Shown one piece after another: positions 21,574 to 31,875 of a stretch of 64,000 nt of DNA. The stretch is from Mastacembelus armatus (lineage: Eukaryota; Chordata; Actinopteri; Synbranchiformes; Mastacembelidae): contig NC_046653.1 of assembly GCF_900324485.2 (NCBI RefSeq), forward strand, positions 27,188,637-27,252,636, written 5' to 3'. The translations under genes were made by a program, and so were the position numbers. A model generated the notes under the pieces. The model searched no databases. It saw only the letters and a program-made list of their open reading frames with translations, and was not told the origin of the DNA. Numbering within the stretch: the stretch's first letter is position 1; each line of letters starts with the position of its first letter.

Positions 21574-21764
21574 CATGTTGTTTGTTGTGTTATGGAAGCA
21601 CTTTGGTCAAGGTTGAGTTGTGTTTAAGTGCCATACAAATAAAGTTTCATTGGTTTCATAGAATAACCTTTGTTTGCCCCACAGCAGCAAACAATAGCAA
21701 AAAAACATAAAAAGTACAATCTGACAATATTGTACTTATGTATGTTGTATATTTACAATTTTTT

Positions 21765-22284
21765 AAAGTCTATAGCTTTTGCTTTGAGAATGCTGATGGA
21801 GAAGTACAGAGAAGGCCAGAAGGAGCTGCATTGTATCTTTGTAGATTTGGAAAAAGTGTATGACAGGGTGCCGAGATAGGAGCTGTGGTTTTGTATGAGG
21901 AAGTCTGGAGTGGCAGAGAAGTATGTTCGAGTGGTGCAGGACATGTATGAGAGCTGTAAAACAGTGGTGAGGTGTGCTGTAGGGGTGACAGAGGAGTTCA
22001 AGGTACAGATGGGACTGCACCAAGGATCGGCTTTGAGCCCCTTCTTGTTTGCTGTGGTGATGGACAGGCTGACAGATGAGGTTAGACAGGAATCTCCGTG
22101 GACCATGGTGTTTGCAGATGACATTGTCATCTGTAGTGAGAGCAGGGAGCAGGTGGAGGAAAATCTAGAGAGGTGGAGGTTTGCTCTGGAAAGGAGAGGA
22201 ATGAAGGTTAGCCTCAGTACAACAGAGTACATGTGTGTAAATGAGAAGGACTCAAGTAGAACGGTGAGGTTACAGGTAGTAGAG
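21765..22284 (+). mobile_element. RTE/Expander-type LINE RT, 5' part of split copy
   Basis: The plus-strand frame carries MEKYREGQKELHCIFVDLEK, YDRVPR, RKSGVAEKYVRVVQDMYES, GLHQGSALSPFLFAVVMDRL and the catalytic FADDIVICSESREQVEENLE box, the standard order in fish RTE (Expander) LINEs. A stop follows YDRVPR. The frame is cut at about 22284 by an L2 insertion and continues at 23668. Confidence 0.82.
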
Positions 22285-23667
22285 GTGAGTCTTTGAGCAA
22301 ATTTATGCCTTCCTGGATTCAAATAGCATATTTGAAAATTTCAGTCTTGTTTTCGCAAGAACCACAGTACAGAAACTGCATTGTTAAACGTGACAATCTT
22401 TTAATGAATGCTGATGCTGGTATGTGCTCTTCTCTTGGACCTGCTGTTGGACCTAAGTGCATCTTTTGATACAATTGACCATGTAATTCTTCTTAATAGA
22501 TTGAAGCACTGGGTGGGCATATCTGGTACAGTTTTAGAGTGGGTTGCATCTTATTTAGATAATAGGAATTTTTGTGTCCAAATCAATAATTTCAGGTCCA
22601 CTTCCTCCTCCTTGGACTTCGGTGTACCACAGGGTTCTATCCTTGGTCCATTGCTGTTTTCATTGTACATGGACCCCCTGGGTGAAGTCATTCATAGTCA
22701 TCACATTTCCTTCCATTGTTATGCTGATGACACCCAGTTGTATCTCCCCATTAAGCCTGTGGATCTTAATGCATTGAGTTCATTACAAAATTGTCTGACG
22801 GATTTGAAAACTTGGATGTCTGCAAACTTTGTACAGTTGAATGCTAGTAAGACCGAGATTGTTCTTATTGGGCCACAAAATATCACCAACCAAATATTGC
22901 CAACACTAGGTGAACTAGCTCAGTATGTTAAACCGGTTGCCAGAAACCTAGGGGTACTATTTGATAGTAAGTTAGGCTTTGGGCACCACTTTACGCAGTT
23001 AGTACAGTCCTGTTTCTACCATTTTAGAAACATTGCCAAGATCAGATCTATACTTAATCCGAGTGATCTGGAGACTATTATACATGCATTTATTTCCTCA
23101 TGTTTGGATTATTGTAACAGCCTGTTTTCTGGCCTTAATCATCATAAACCGTTCAGAATGCAGCTGCCTGACTGTTAACTGCAACAAGAAAATATGATCA
23201 CATTACACCTACTCTTGCCTTTTTCCACTGGCTCCCAATTAGATTTAGGATTGATTTTAAGATTCTATTAATTACTTACAGAGCCTTAAATGGCATGGCC
23301 CCGGCTTATATTATTGAGCTATTAACACGAGCCTTCCCGTAAACTGAGATCCTCTGAGAGTAAACAGCTGGTAGTACCAGTCTCCCGGCTGAATTCTAAA
23401 GGTGATAGAACTTATTCTATTATTGCCCTAAGGCTATGGAATGATCTGCCTGAAGATATTAGGTTATCTGAGTCACTTTCTTCTTTTAAATCTCGTTTAA
23501 AAACTCATTTGTATCGTATTGCATTTTTATTTTACTTGATAGTTTTATTAATTCTTTTTATGTTGATTGATTTTATGCTCTTTTATTCTTTTATGTTAAG
23601 CACGTTGTTCTTTTGATGAAAGGTGCTATATAAATAAAGTTTATTATTATTATTATTATTATTATAA
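22285..23667 (+). mobile_element. L2-type LINE, 5'-truncated, inserted in the RTE copy
   Basis: The frame 22408-23178 carries LLDLSASFDTIDHVILLNRL, FGVPQGSILGPLLFSLYMDP, CYADDTQLYLPI (catalytic YADD) and NASKTEIVLIG through the thumb. After a frame break, the C-terminal connection continues to about 23560. It ends in GCTATATAAATAAAGTTTAT plus (TTA)n at 23640-23667, the L2 terminus. It is fairly well preserved, and younger than the RTE copy it splits. Confidence 0.88.
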
Positions 23668-23966
23668 GAACGTGGAGGATTTTAAGTACCAAGGGTCAAC
23701 AGTCCAGAGCAACAGAGAGTGTGGAAAAGAAGTGAAGAGACGTGTGCAAGCAGGTTGGAACGGGTGGAGGAAAGTGTCAGGTGTGATGTGTGACAAAAGA
23801 GTGTCAGCAAGAATGAAAGGAAAGGTGGACAAGACAGTGGTGAGACCAGCAATGTTGTCTGGTTTAGAGACAGTGGCACTGAGACAAAGACAGGAGGCTA
23901 CAGAGGATACAGAGGATAGGGTTAAATGGAGGCAGATGATTCACTTTGGTGACCCCTGAAACAATT
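23668..23966 (+). mobile_element. RTE/Expander-type LINE RT, 3' part of split copy
   Basis: Continues the RTE frame with VEDFKYQGSTVQSNRECGKE, VQAGWNGWRKVSGVMCDKRV, VDKTVVRPAMLSGLETVALR. It finishes in a shortened C-terminus and GGTGACCCCTGAAAC, like the RTE 3' UTR. Between GLETVALRQRQE and the 3' UTR much of the usual C-terminus is missing. Confidence 0.78.
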
Positions 23967-24296
23967 TCAAGTTACACATGTTGGAAACATTACATTGAGA
24001 TTTTGCTCCATGTTGATCTGGTGACTTGGAAGGCCACTGACGTACACTGAACTCATCATCATGTTCATGAAACCAGTTTGAAAATGCATTGCTGGTACAT
24101 GATGGTCATATTGAATAACTTCAAGAGTAAACGGGCGTATAGCTGTTCATAATAAAGGGGACATACACAATGTTAGGCAGGTGGTTATAATGCTGTGACT
24201 GATCAGTGTACACCAGCTAGTTCTACCTGCCCCTTGTCAGATCACTGAATACATTTTCATGCACATACCAATTTTCTGAAGGTTTGCTCATTGATA

Positions 24297-24860
24297 CATG
24301 GCAGAAATAAATGATTGCCTATAATAGGTACATGGAGAGAAGCTTCAGATAGACCATATTGTTGTCTAAACTGTATCCAAATCTTAATTGAATTATTAAC
24401 TACAGGTTGCAAATCTTGTTCTTGTGGAGTTGCTCAAGGTTCTATTCTTGGTCCTATTCTTTTCTCATTATATTTATTACCACTTGGGTCAATTATAGCC
24501 AGGCATAATTTGTCTTTCCACTATTATGCAGATGATCTGCAAATCTATCTACCTTTAAACCCAGAGCAAAATGATTCACAAAATCATTTATTTGACTGTA
24601 TTAATGACATCAAGTGGTTAAGCCAACATTTTCACACTATCCTCAAGGTACAGCGTAACCGTCAGAAATCTGGGGGTGCTATTTGACAGTTATTTGAAGT
24701 TTGATAAACATATTGATAACGAGATGAGTTTTTATGAATTGCTTGTTGGCCAAATCTAAACCCTTTCTGAGTTGTGATGACCTTGAGATAGCCATCCATG
24801 CTTTAATCAGTTCCAGACTTGATTACTGCAATGCACTATATGTTGGTGTTTCTCAGTTCT
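24297..24860 (+). mobile_element. L2/Maui LINE fragment (duplicate A)
   Basis: Plus-strand RT with CGVAQGSILGPILFSLYLLPLG, YADDLQIYLPLNPEQ and, after a break, SGLDYCN-like sequence near 24800-24840. Nearly the same fragment lies at 48824-49840 before another OR gene. At 24590-24600 this copy has the uninterrupted CATTTATTTGACTG where the other carries a solo LTR. It also lacks about 60 bases present at 49570-49640. Confidence 0.85.
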
Positions 24861-24919
24861 CCCTCAGTTGCACAAACTTTTGTTTGTTTCAGAACAGTAC
24901 TGAAAGAAACATTTAATAG

Positions 24920-25273
24920 CACTTAAACACAACTCAACATCAAACAAAGTGCTTCCATAACATAATGAACACACTACACACAATACATCAGTAAATAAAC
25001 AAAGCCACTGTGAGGAACTGTGAGGTCTCTGGAGTTGTAAGTTGGTGCAGAGTCTAATGAGATCCATGGGGGTGAATCCACTTGATAAAAACATTGCACA
25101 GACTCAAACCGACCACTGTCCAATCTCTGAGCTTCTGTGCTTGTTAGACCACACAGGTGCATTTCAGGGTCAGTAACAACTACTGAATAAGACGATCTGA
25201 TGCAGGTTGTATGACACTTGTGAGAAGTTCTGTACATGTTTCACTGACTAACTCTTTGTTTCAGACATCTTTA
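24920..25273 (+). promoter_or_regulatory. OR upstream module
   Basis: The core motif is at 25053-25072, 202 bases before the ATG at 25274. An acceptor-like CTCTTTGTTTCAG ends nine bases before the ATG. The left part (24915-25010) is a shortened version of the LINE-tail-like sequence seen before other genes. Confidence 0.55.
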
Positions 25274-26200
25274 ATGGATAATAACTTAAATGTGACATAT
25301 TTAACTCTTGATGGTTATGTGGAAGTTCACAAATACAGATATCTTTATTTTGTGATCATGTTTACAGCATATTTTCTAATAATCTGCTTCAATTCTATTA
25401 TTGTGTGCCTGATAGTGATTCACAAAAACCTCCATGAGCCTATGTACATTTTCATTGCAGCTTTGTTACTGAACTCTGTTCTTCTCAGCACTGCTCTTTA
25501 CCCAAAGATTTTGTTTGATGTTTTATCTGAAAAACAGATCATATCATATCCTGCATGTCTCTTTCAGTGGTTTATATATTTTTCTCTGGGCTATTCAGAG
25601 TTTTTACTGTTGGCAGCCATGGCCTATGACAGGTATGTATCTATATGTAAACCTCTGCAGTATCGAACTATCATGACAAAAAGAAACATCTGTATTTTAC
25701 TGGTTGTAGCTTGGATTCTGCCTGCTTGTCAGTTTGCAGCCCCAGTTGTAATCAGTTCTAACATTAAACTCTGTAACTTTAATTACAAAGGAATAATTTG
25801 CAGCAGTTCACTTTTGAAACTTCACTGTGTGACGTCAAGAGTACTGTATATATATGGACTGGTTGTTTTGATAAATCTTTTAATTCTGCCTGTACTTTTC
25901 ATCCTCTTTACCTACATAAGGATATTTATAATCAAGTATCAAAGTGGAAGAGAAGTCAGGAGAAAAGCTGCACAGACCTGTTTACCTCACCTGATTGTTC
26001 TAATCAATTATTCATGTCTGTTTGGATTTGATGTACTTATAGCTCGAATGGAGACAAATTTCCCAACAACTGTGCATTTAATAATGTCGTTACAAGTACT
26101 TTTGTATCATCCTCTTTTTAATCCAATCATATATGGACTAAAAATGAAAGAAATTTCTAAACACCTCAGGAAATTGTTCTGTCCAGGTAAAATAGTCTAA
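25274..26200 (+). CDS. Odorant receptor (7-TM GPCR)
   Basis: Intact 308-residue receptor. Approximate segments: TM1 25-49 (Asn40), TM2 58-82 (PMY at 56-58), TM3 96-118 with Cys95, MAYDRYVSICKPLQ at 116-129, TM4 138-160, ECL2 Cys167/Cys176, TM5 193-217, KAAQTC 231-236 leading TM6 236-258, TM7 267-288 ending NPIIYG (283-288). NVT glycosylation site at 6-8. Closest in the window to the gene at 50172 (shared FAAPVVISSN and LVVLINLLILPVLF). The two sit in copies of one duplicated segment that includes an upstream L2 fragment and about 0.85 kb of 3' flank. Small differences, such as QYRTIM for QYPTIM and IIKYQSGRE for IITYRSGRE, do not affect core motifs. Confidence 0.94.
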   Translation: MDNNLNVTYLTLDGYVEVHKYRYLYFVIMFTAYFLIICFNSIIVCLIVIHKNLHEPMYIFIAALLLNSVLLSTALYPKILFDVLSEKQIISYPACLFQWFIYFSLGYSEFLLLAAMAYDRYVSICKPLQYRTIMTKRNICILLVVAWILPACQFAAPVVISSNIKLCNFNYKGIICSSSLLKLHCVTSRVLYIYGLVVLINLLILPVLFILFTYIRIFIIKYQSGREVRRKAAQTCLPHLIVLINYSCLFGFDVLIARMETNFPTTVHLIMSLQVLLYHPLFNPIIYGLKMKEISKHLRKLFCPGKIV

Positions 26201-27066
26201 TGTACTAACATCTATAAGAGTCCCATTTTATTTCATCCTAAAAACAGGGCTGTGGTTTTTCTGGGCTTTCAAAAGAAAAATAGTGTCTCATTGTCGTTGC
26301 TTGAACCTCCTGCTGTGTAATATCAATTCCATTATAGAGGGTCCCTGGTCCTGTTTTGGATCAGTCAGTTTCTGGATTATCAGTTTTAAAAGCAATAACT
26401 CTTTTAAGGGTAAATCTTCTCCATATGGGTTATATGCTTTTAATTTAAATCATATAAATATTTTATTATATATAATGTATTTACAATATATTTTTTTCAA
26501 TTATCAATTAAGATCATCCAAGTGCAGTAAAGGGAACATACCTAAATCTAATTAGTATGTGAAGATCTCCTCTTAAACGCTTTAAACAGCAGCAGTTCTC
26601 TTTGGTTGGACCTGACAGAGTTTCTCCTAGTACTTTGAAGCACCTTGAAGAAACTGCTGTAGTTCTGTAGATTCAGGCTGTCCCAGTGTCTTCTGTCTCT
26701 TCATGTAATCCCAGACTCAGACCATGTGCTGCTGGACTCCTGCTTCTTCTTGCTTCTGAAAATAGTTCTTCATGAACTCTAGTGGGTTCTTTATGGGCTT
26801 ACTTTCCTGCTCAATGAACCAGGAACCAATCGCACACCTGATGGTGTTGTGTGACAAGAATCTAAAACATGAAAACTGCCTAAAATTCTGCACAGTGCTG
26901 AATATATAGGTCAGCAGTGTGCTAATAAACCTGCTAGTAGGCTGAGAAGGCTGTTATCACTCATTAATTTCATTAATCCATTGTGCCGTGCTTCACAGCC
27001 AATTTGAGTGTTAGTGTAACAATGACATCAAAAACTTTTGAGATGATAATGACCTAGTGAACCTTC
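26201..27066. repeat. 3' flank of duplicated OR segment, copy A
   Basis: Matches 51099-52007 closely (for example GTGTCTCATTGTCGTTGC against GTGTCTCATTGTGGTTTC). Copy B has about 45 extra bases near 51610-51660. No gene was seen. Confidence 0.8.
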
Positions 27067-28048
27067 CAATAGGTAGGTAGGGGCATTCTGAGCCATAAAT
27101 ATGGTCTCACAAGTAGTGATAATGAATGAAAACACTCCAATCAGTTGCCAGAGTATGTGATTCCCATAATTTTCAGACTCATTTAACCTTTCAGTGACCT
27201 CTCATGCCCTATGGATGCTGGAATCCTAAGACCACTCCCATCAGGAAAGAAATGTTTTATCACAGGACAAAGATAATCTCTCAGAAAATCTTAGTATTTC
27301 TCTGAAGTGACTCTTTCCTCGAAGGAGACAAGTAGACTCATACCATGCCAGAAAACTTCCCACAACAGCATAAAAGATCCACCACATCTCCTCTAGTCAT
27401 GTATAAAGGTTTTACCTTCATCACCTGTCTTCATCCACTAGTCTTGCATTATGCATTCCAATTGCACAACAAGAGTCCTTTTGAAAGTAGTCAAAGTTCA
27501 AAGATAGAAGGTAAATGTTTGAAACATGCGATATTAGATAATGAAAACAGTGAAAACACATTTGAGTCGGTTTTTACAAAGGTCAAAAATGGACCCTCAG
27601 GATCATTTTCCTATCACCGAAAGGACCACAGATCTTAAGCAACGCAAAGAGTTGATGGCCTACTAATGGATGAATGGGGCCTATTGTGTATTGTGGAAAT
27701 ATAATTTTTGCTCTCAGTGAGAACAGTTTTGCTCTAATCTTGACTATTTGATAAGGGCCCAGTTGTCTTTCTGTGGGAAATCACCTCCTTTTGTGTTACC
27801 ATGAAAACTGATGTGTTGGGCTGCAAGCAGCCAGTGACCCTCATGACCCTGTTACTCCTTGCAAGTAAAACTTCTATATAATCTTACCAAAGTTCGTCCT
27901 CTGAGTATATTTGTTAAAAGAATTTACCTAACACATTCATTCACCTTAGCCAAAGGCAGATGACAGCTGACGACTTTCACTACTGACATACTTAACTACA
28001 CGACTACCTGAATTTCCTTTAGGGATGAATAAAGTTTACCTTATCTTA
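27067..28048 (+). other. Unassigned DNA ending in a LINE tail
   Basis: 27067-27930 shows nothing recognisable. About 27940-28048 ends in CTGAATTTCCTTTAGGGATG and AATAAAGTTTACCTTATC, a LINE 3' terminus of the 'GGGATCAATAAAG' class. Confidence 0.45.
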
Positions 28049-28330
28049 TTATTTATGTAATGGCACTTTCTTGCTAAATTCAGAGCTTTTATCCAACAGT
28101 TGATCTGCAACCAGTTTCTCATGGTGTTTCCCTAAAAACGGAAGTTTAGAAATTGGTCTAAAATTAGTAAAATCACGGGGATCTGTTTCTGCTGTCTTTA
28201 ATAAGTGCCCTATTAGAGAATTTTCAAAATATAAAGGCACAGTGCATGATGAAAGTGAACATTAAAGATGTTGTAGATAACAGGGATTGCTGTATTGAAA
28301 ACGTCCTTGAAAAATTTAATAGGAATATGT
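28049..28330 (-). mobile_element. L2-type LINE fragment
   Basis: The minus frame reads ENSLIGHLLKTAETDPRDFT, then NFRPISKLPFLGKHHEKLVADQL, the conserved start of the L2 RT. Short and isolated. Confidence 0.7.
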
Positions 28331-28800
28331 TATGGTTCGGGAGAATTAGGACCAAATAATCGCCAACACTAAACTCAGATTTTAAAAGTTTTATTTCTTT
28401 GAATTGTCAGGAAGCAGGGATTATGATAACAAAAAACTCCTCCGACAGAAAAACTCAACAACTCTCATCGGAGGGAAAAAGGCTGATGGTTTAAGTACAC
28501 AAAAGGAAACGAAAGAACTGAACTCCTCGAGATTCAGAGGCTTAAGTGATGTTCCTTCTTCCCATTACGTTGTCCAAACTAAAGTTCCTTGGAAACCAGA
28601 TTCCCGAGTGAGAGCGGGAGTCCGCTTGAACAAAAGCTTATTCCTTTTCTTAATGACATGAAGAGTCAAAAAAGCTTACTTGAATCAGCATGATATTTCT
28701 CAACAGAGCAGAGTCAGCATAGTTTCTCAGACCTGGATACACAGAGTAATCAGACAATCCGGCAACTTATCTATGGCTGATCATTCACAGTCCGTAAGGA
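28331..28800 (-). mobile_element. LTR-like fragment
   Basis: Contains CAGACAATCCGGCAA (near 28753-28767), also present in the gypsy LTRs at 1773 and 5807, and a TTTTAAAAGTTTTATTTCTT stretch of R-region type. A related but diverged LTR fragment is the best guess. No element ends were resolved. Confidence 0.35.
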
Positions 28801-29120
28801 TGCAAGCTAGCATTGTCCCCGTAGAGAGCCTGGCCGGCTGGAAGAAAACCTGAAACCTGCACCTGTCCGCTCCCACTGAACTTCTGACCAGGACCGCTCC
28901 CGCCCACAATTTTTGTGTCCACTTTGGCCCGCTCCTGTGGACTTTCTCTCAGAGCTTGTGGAAAACGCACACAAATTAACGTACGCACACACACGCCAAA
29001 TCCCACCTTTCCCACAAAATCTTCTGACCGCCCACTCCCACTCGCAGCAAAGGTCAAACTGCCCGCTCCTGCGACTTTCTTGTTGGGTCCCACAGGAGCC
29101 CAAACCCAATGAAGCCCTCT
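28801..29120. other. GC-rich segment of unknown origin
   Basis: A locally GC-rich block with repeated CCGCTCC/CCCGCTCCTG phrases, open on both strands in several overlapping frames. None of these looks like a protein domain. It may be part of an unnamed repeat. Confidence 0.3.
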
Positions 29121-29129
29121 AATTCTAAC

Positions 29130-29670
29130 CTCCCCTTGTTAGAGTTCAGATGCAAGAAATTTTGAACTGTCCAGCTTTAAATCTCAAGTAGCCATTCATG
29201 TAGACAATTCAGCATGGTATAGTCTGAGACTCTAACAGGAAGGTACAGCTGCATTTCATTGGCATAGCAGTGAAAAGGAAAGCCATGTTTGCGAATAATA
29301 TGTCCAAGAGGGAACATGTGCAACTAGAATAGAATTGGTCCCAACACTGACCTTTGTGGGACATAATACTTTACTGAGGTGAAGGATGACACGTAAGTAT
29401 TAATAAAAACACTGAATCTTATATCTGACAAGTATGAGGAGAATCATTTTTATGTGATACCTGTTATTCCAGCCCAGTGCCTCAGTCTCAATAAAATGCA
29501 GCAATCTACTGTATCATAGTCAGCACTGAGATCAAGTAGGATGACAATGGAGCACCAGCATCAGAAGCTAATAAAATGTTATTTGTTGTCATTTGAGTAG
29601 GGCAGTACTTATGAAAGCCAGATTGGAATTTATTAAAAATGTTACAATTTGCTGCTGCTAAAAACAAATG
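29130..29670 (-). mobile_element. Heavily decayed L2-type LINE RT
   Basis: The minus-strand translation shows scattered RT phrases such as FQSGFHKYCPTQ near 29630 and the HCYADD equivalent, read only as FTAMPMKC, near 29270. There are many breaks. It abuts the tail of a Rex1 copy at 29674. Confidence 0.55.
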
Positions 29671-29673
29671 TTT

Positions 29674-30866
29674 AGATCAGAATCAGAAACAGGTTTATTG
29701 CCAAATAAGTGAGGGGTTCACATTATAAGGAATTTGTTTTGGTGAGGTGGTGCATACATTGAGCATAGACATGACGAGTTACATATAACATTTAATAAGT
29801 GTCCTAAATAAGCAGCATAGATAAAATAAAATAAGTAAGGTGCAGTGAAATAAATACTGTATGTAAACTTTTCTTATTTACAAGGTTAATTTACGCAATA
29901 TGACTAAGTAGTGCAGTGGGATAAACAGTGCAAAAGTCATCAGGTGGATGACGGAACAAGGTACAGTGACTGTGCTAAAGTGACAGAGCAGAGCAGTGTT
30001 GTTTGGTGTTAGCGAGTCTGATGGCAGATGGGAAGAAGCTATTTTTGTGGCGTGAGGTTCTAGTCCGAATGGACCATAACCTCCTGCCTGAGGGAAGTGA
30101 CAAAGGGTCCGTGTCCAGGGTGGGAAGGATCAGCTGTGATCCTGCCTGCACGCCACAGAATCTTGAAGAGGTACAGGTCATCAATAGATGGGAGGTTGCA
30201 GCTGATCACCTTCTCAGCAGAGCGCACAATCTGTCTGTGCTTGTCCCTGGTACTGCCTCCAGCATACCACACGGTGATGGAGGAGGTGAGAATGGATTCG
30301 ATGATGGCCGTGTAGAACTGAACCATCATCTTGGCTGGCAGCTTGAGTGTTCTCAGCTGCCGCAGGAAGAACATCCTCTGCTGGGCCTTCTTGATGAGGG
30401 AGCTGATGGTCGGCTCCCACTTGAGATCCTGGGTGATGGTGGTGCCCATGAAGCGGAAGGAGTCCACTGTGGATATTGGGATGTCTGTCAGGGTGAGGGG
30501 TGTTAGTGGAACTGAGACTTTCCAAAAGTCAATGATCATCTCCACTGTTTTCTGGGAATTCAGCTCCAGGTTGTTGTTGCTGCATCAGAATTCCAGACGG
30601 TCCACCTCCCTCCAGTAGGCAGACTCATCTCCGTCCGAGATGAGTACGATGAGGGTGGTGTCATCCGCAAATTTAACCATTTAACCAACCTTTAACAGGG
30701 AGAAGAGCAGAGGGGAGCACTTTTGTAGTTCTCTCTGTCCCCACTTTTAAATGCCAATTCCTTCTGTAGCCTCAGCTGTCTGAGTGTAGCTGTGAACTAG
30801 GGTTTGTCATTGTTGTAACTCATCCTGGTTCGTGTTAGTAAAATACTGTCCTCACAGAACTGTATA
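29674..30866 (-). mobile_element. Rex1-type LINE, 3' part
   Basis: The minus frame 30545-30060 carries EMIIDFWKVSVPL, STVDSFRFMGTTITQDLKWE, SLIKKAQQRMFFLRQLRTLK, IESILTSSITVWYAG and LPSIDDLYLFKILWRAGRIT. A frame change is followed by LPSGRRLWSIRTRTSRHKNS. This is the Rex1/Babar RT thumb and C-terminus. The 3' UTR ends at about 29674 with CAATAAACCTGTTTCTGATT on the minus strand. The 5' side (30720-30866) is linker sequence. The middle RT is missing, so the copy is internally deleted. Confidence 0.82.
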
Positions 30867-31053
30867 CAGTGGGTACGGAAAGTATTTAGACCCCTTTAAA
30901 TTTTTCACTCTTTGTGTCATTGCAGCCATTTGCCAAAATCAAAAAAGTTCATTTTATTTCTCATTAATGTACACTCAGCACCCCATCTTGACAGAAAAAA
31001 ACAGAAATGTGGAAATTTTTGCAAATTTATTAAAAAAGAAAAACTGAAAAATA
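30867..31053 (+). mobile_element. Tc1-like transposon end, truncated
   Basis: Starts after TA with CAGTGGGTACGGAAAGTATT and runs about 187 bases through a long Tc1-type inverted repeat (GCAAATTTATTAAAAAAG near 31019). It stops at the junction with an OR fragment. The opposite end is absent. It is the same family as the mini-element at 34699. Confidence 0.75.
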
Positions 31054-31196
31054 GACTGGAAACTGATGTTCGTTTAATTATGACATTACAAATGATTTTA
31101 TATCATCCTCTTTTCAATCCAATCATATATGGACTACAAATGAGAGAAATTCATAAACACCTCAGGAAATTGTTCTGTCCAGGTAAAATAGTCTAA
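31054..31196 (+). pseudogene. Odorant receptor fragment (TM7 and tail only)
   Basis: Encodes LETDVRLIMTLQMILYHP, NPIIYGLQMREIHKHLRK and LFCPGKIV, the final 45-50 residues of an OR. The GLQM.EIHKHLRK combination is shared only with the gene at 19509. Relative to that gene it lacks four codons (ETDFPTTVR reads ETDVR). Everything 5' of it has been replaced by a truncated Tc1-like end. It is a dead partial copy lying in the opposite orientation to its source. Confidence 0.85.
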
Positions 31197-31875
31197 TGTA
31201 CTAACACTGATAACTGTTGTACAGTCATTGTTTAGTTGCAGAATTAAACAGAGATGGTATTAGCCTTTAAAGAAATTGAATATAAAGATTTGTTTCTAAA
31301 ACACTAGTTCATAAAGGTTGATTGACTTCTACAATGTAAAGGTACATTTTTATTCTAGTCAAAAGGTCAATTAAAAATTTTGCAGTTTAGTGTTAACAAA
31401 CTACAGCATCATAGAAACCTGTTACCAGTGGTGTCGTGATCATTGTCTCTGAGTGTATTGTTTATATAGTTTATAGTGAATCTCATTTTCAGATTGATTT
31501 ATATTGACTTTCACTCATTTGATATGAGTTATGTAATATTTTACATATTGACCATGTGTGAAAATTATTTCTCAGAAATTCTGTGGAAAAAAAGTGGGTT
31601 GGAGTGTAGGACTGTCACAGTGACTGCTATGGAATAATAAAACTCTGCAAAGCATGAAATTCATTCCAGATGTTCTGTCCTGTCTGCCCATTAGTGATTA
31701 TTGGTTGTTTATGATCTGTAAAGTTATGATTCTGCGTCTTTGGGTCATGCATCTTCTGTGTTTTTGTGCCAAATATGAACTAGGAGGTGGGAGATATCAG
31801 GCAGCAGGTGCCAGATTGAGATGGTTTGGAATGTTCAGAGGAGGGACAATGAATGCATTGGTAAAAGGATGCTGA
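31197..31875 (+). repeat. Inverted copy of the 18830-19508 OR 3' flank
   Basis: Follows the reverse complement of 19508 down to 18830 with few differences, including the RTE scrap at 31795-31875. Together with the OR fragment it forms an arm of about 0.82 kb. Confidence 0.85.

Noticed and set aside
25211-25273. In-frame 21-residue N-terminal extension of six ORs
   Set aside because: It lies upstream of an acceptor-like site, is absent from the divergent intact gene at 40097, and is not typical of OR N-termini.
28785-29122. Three overlapping open frames on both strands in GC-rich DNA
   Set aside because: Open because stop codons are rare in this composition. The translations are low-complexity and show no domain.
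30003-30618. Plus-strand frames of 95-167 residues
   Set aside because: Complement of the Rex1 RT C-terminus.
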